A stretch of DNA of 64,000 nt from Gordonia sediminis. GTDB lineage: Bacteria; Actinomycetota; Actinomycetes; Mycobacteriales; Mycobacteriaceae. A program made the position numbers and the translations under genes. Positions 63,443 to 64,000 of the stretch are shown piece after piece; the stretch's first letter is position 1; each line of letters begins with the position of its first letter. The notes beneath the pieces are model-generated. The model was given only the letters and a program-made list of their open reading frames with translations. It was not told the DNA's origin and made no database searches. The DNA lies in the NCBI GenBank assembly GCA_004193205.1, contig RZUM01000008.1, positions 186,001 to 250,000 on the forward strand, in the 5' to 3' direction.

Positions 63443-64000
63443 TCACCATCGTGCCGGCGGCGTGGCACCCCGCCGGCGGCGAGGAACCGACCCCGACGAT
63501 GAGGTTGCGCCGTAAGCCGATTGGGGAGAGGTACGCGGAAGCCATCGTGGATTCGCATGCAGAACGGGCCGGTACCGCGGTAGTCGATCTCCGATGGTCC
63601 AGCGCACCGGACGTAGCACCGGGGCCGACATCGCCACCCCCCAGATCACCAGCCACACCGTCATCCCACCGACCTGGATACGTTGTGCCAGTCCGAGCAC
63701 GAAGTCGCCACCCAGATTGTCCGCAGCCAGCATCCACGCCGTCGACACGCCGATCACCCCCAAGACGACGGTGCCGACAGTCTTGAGCGGGCGCCAGATC
63801 TTGTCCCGGTAGGCCGCGACGGTCGCGGCGATCATCACGGTGAAGATCGAGACGACTGCCAGCGTGCTGGTCAACGCATGGATGTGATGGAGTTGCGGGA
63901 ACAGTCCGCTGGGTTCGCTGGGACAGCCCGGGTCCACTCCCGGGATGCACTCGATGGGCAACAGGGCGTCGGAGATCGTCGACACCCCGAACACGGCAAG
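63443..64000 (-). CDS. DUF998-type membrane protein, C-terminal part (5' end outside window) with a chimeric tail
   Basis: The frame enters from the right edge on the minus strand. The native part has FGVSTISDALLPIECIPGVD, PSEPSGLFPQLHHIHALTSTLAVVSI, then several membrane helices (TVMIAATVAAYRD, TVVLGVIGVSTAWMLAADN, VGGMTVWLVIWGVAMSA), the layout of DUF998 proteins, whose function is unknown. From about 63595 down to the stop at 63443 (about 51 codons) the protein is encoded by the antisense strand of the fadD-tail duplicate (IGDRLPRYRPVLHANPRWL onward), so its own C-terminus and stop appear to have been replaced. Confidence 0.7.
   Translation of the reverse strand, partial: LAVFGVSTISDALLPIECIPGVDPGCPSEPSGLFPQLHHIHALTSTLAVVSIFTVMIAATVAAYRDKIWRPLKTVGTVVLGVIGVSTAWMLAADNLGGDFVLGLAQRIQVGGMTVWLVIWGVAMSAPVLRPVRWTIGDRLPRYRPVLHANPRWLPRTSPQSAYGATSSSGSVPRRRRGATPPARW
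63444..63595 (+). pseudogene. Duplicated 3' end of fadD (remnant)
   Basis: 152 bases that align with the last 149 bases of fadD (63071-63219) with one 3-base insertion. They decode as TIVPAAWHPAGGEEPTPTM, then RLRRKPIGERYAEAIV and GTAVVDLR, against TIVPAAWDPGGDELTPTM, KLRRKPIGEKYAEAIV and GTAVVDLR in fadD. The stop codon TAG is replaced by TGG, and there is no start or body. Several substitutions show that the duplication is not fresh. It may be the tail of a lost second fadD. Confidence 0.85.

Overview
The window is a 64 kb piece of a high-GC actinobacterial chromosome. Gene content and order follow the Mycobacterium tuberculosis Rv1547 to Rv1620 stretch: dnaE1, ilvA, tre genes, bio genes, nad genes, his operon, trp genes, lgt, pyk, tesB. 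A complete mce lipid-import operon and a 13E12-family HNH protein also point to the mycolic-acid bacteria. Differences from the mycobacterial order, such as an mce operon inside the tre cluster, gltBD after lgt and nadA directly followed by nadC, suggest a Gordonia-like relative. The genus is an inference. I see no rRNA, tRNA, CRISPR array, insertion sequence or prophage.

Layout. 1-6.2 kb: 3' end of dnaE1, a small membrane protein, a secreted beta-propeller-like protein, ilvA, treZ. 6.5-15.8 kb: mce operon yrbEA-yrbEB-mceABCDEF plus an Mce-associated protein, facing + and placed between treZ and treY. 15.8-23.6 kb (minus strand): treY and treX, then an acyltransferase-3/SGNH membrane enzyme and a TetR regulator. 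23.7-28.9 kb: bioA-bioF-bioD-bioB-bsaP-DUF2567, divergent from the TetR gene across two tandem palindromes. 28.9-33.4 kb (minus strand): an NrtR-type Nudix regulator, then an accessory block with an SOS-boxed 13E12/HNH gene, a frameshifted PLP decarboxylase and a LuxR-type regulator. 33.6-36.3 kb: nadA-nadC without nadB, then a DUF4232 lipoprotein.

36.5-48.8 kb is an almost gapless amino-acid biosynthesis cluster: hisD-hisC-hisB-hisH-(membrane protein)-priA-impA-hisF-hisI-tautomerase-trpE-(membrane protein)-trpC-trpB-trpA, most joined by 4-bp ATGA or GTGA overlaps. lgt follows with a long repetitive tail. 50.1-56.2 kb: gltB-gltD. 56.4-63.2 kb: pyk, tesB, a small membrane protein, a BacA/SbmA-like ABC transporter and a fadD acyl-CoA synthetase. 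The right edge holds two identical 53-bp repeats and a diverged duplicate of the fadD 3' end, into which a minus-strand DUF998 gene now reads.

The most distinctive signals are regulatory palindromes that fit their neighbours (TetR/bio, NrtR/nadA, LexA/13E12, CRP-type/fadD), in-frame short tandem repeats in unrelated proteins (Mam, TreX, BioD, 13E12, LuxR, Lgt), an mce operon encoding two adjacent lipoproteins, and the remodelled fadD/DUF998 junction. I found no clearly new defence or mobile system.
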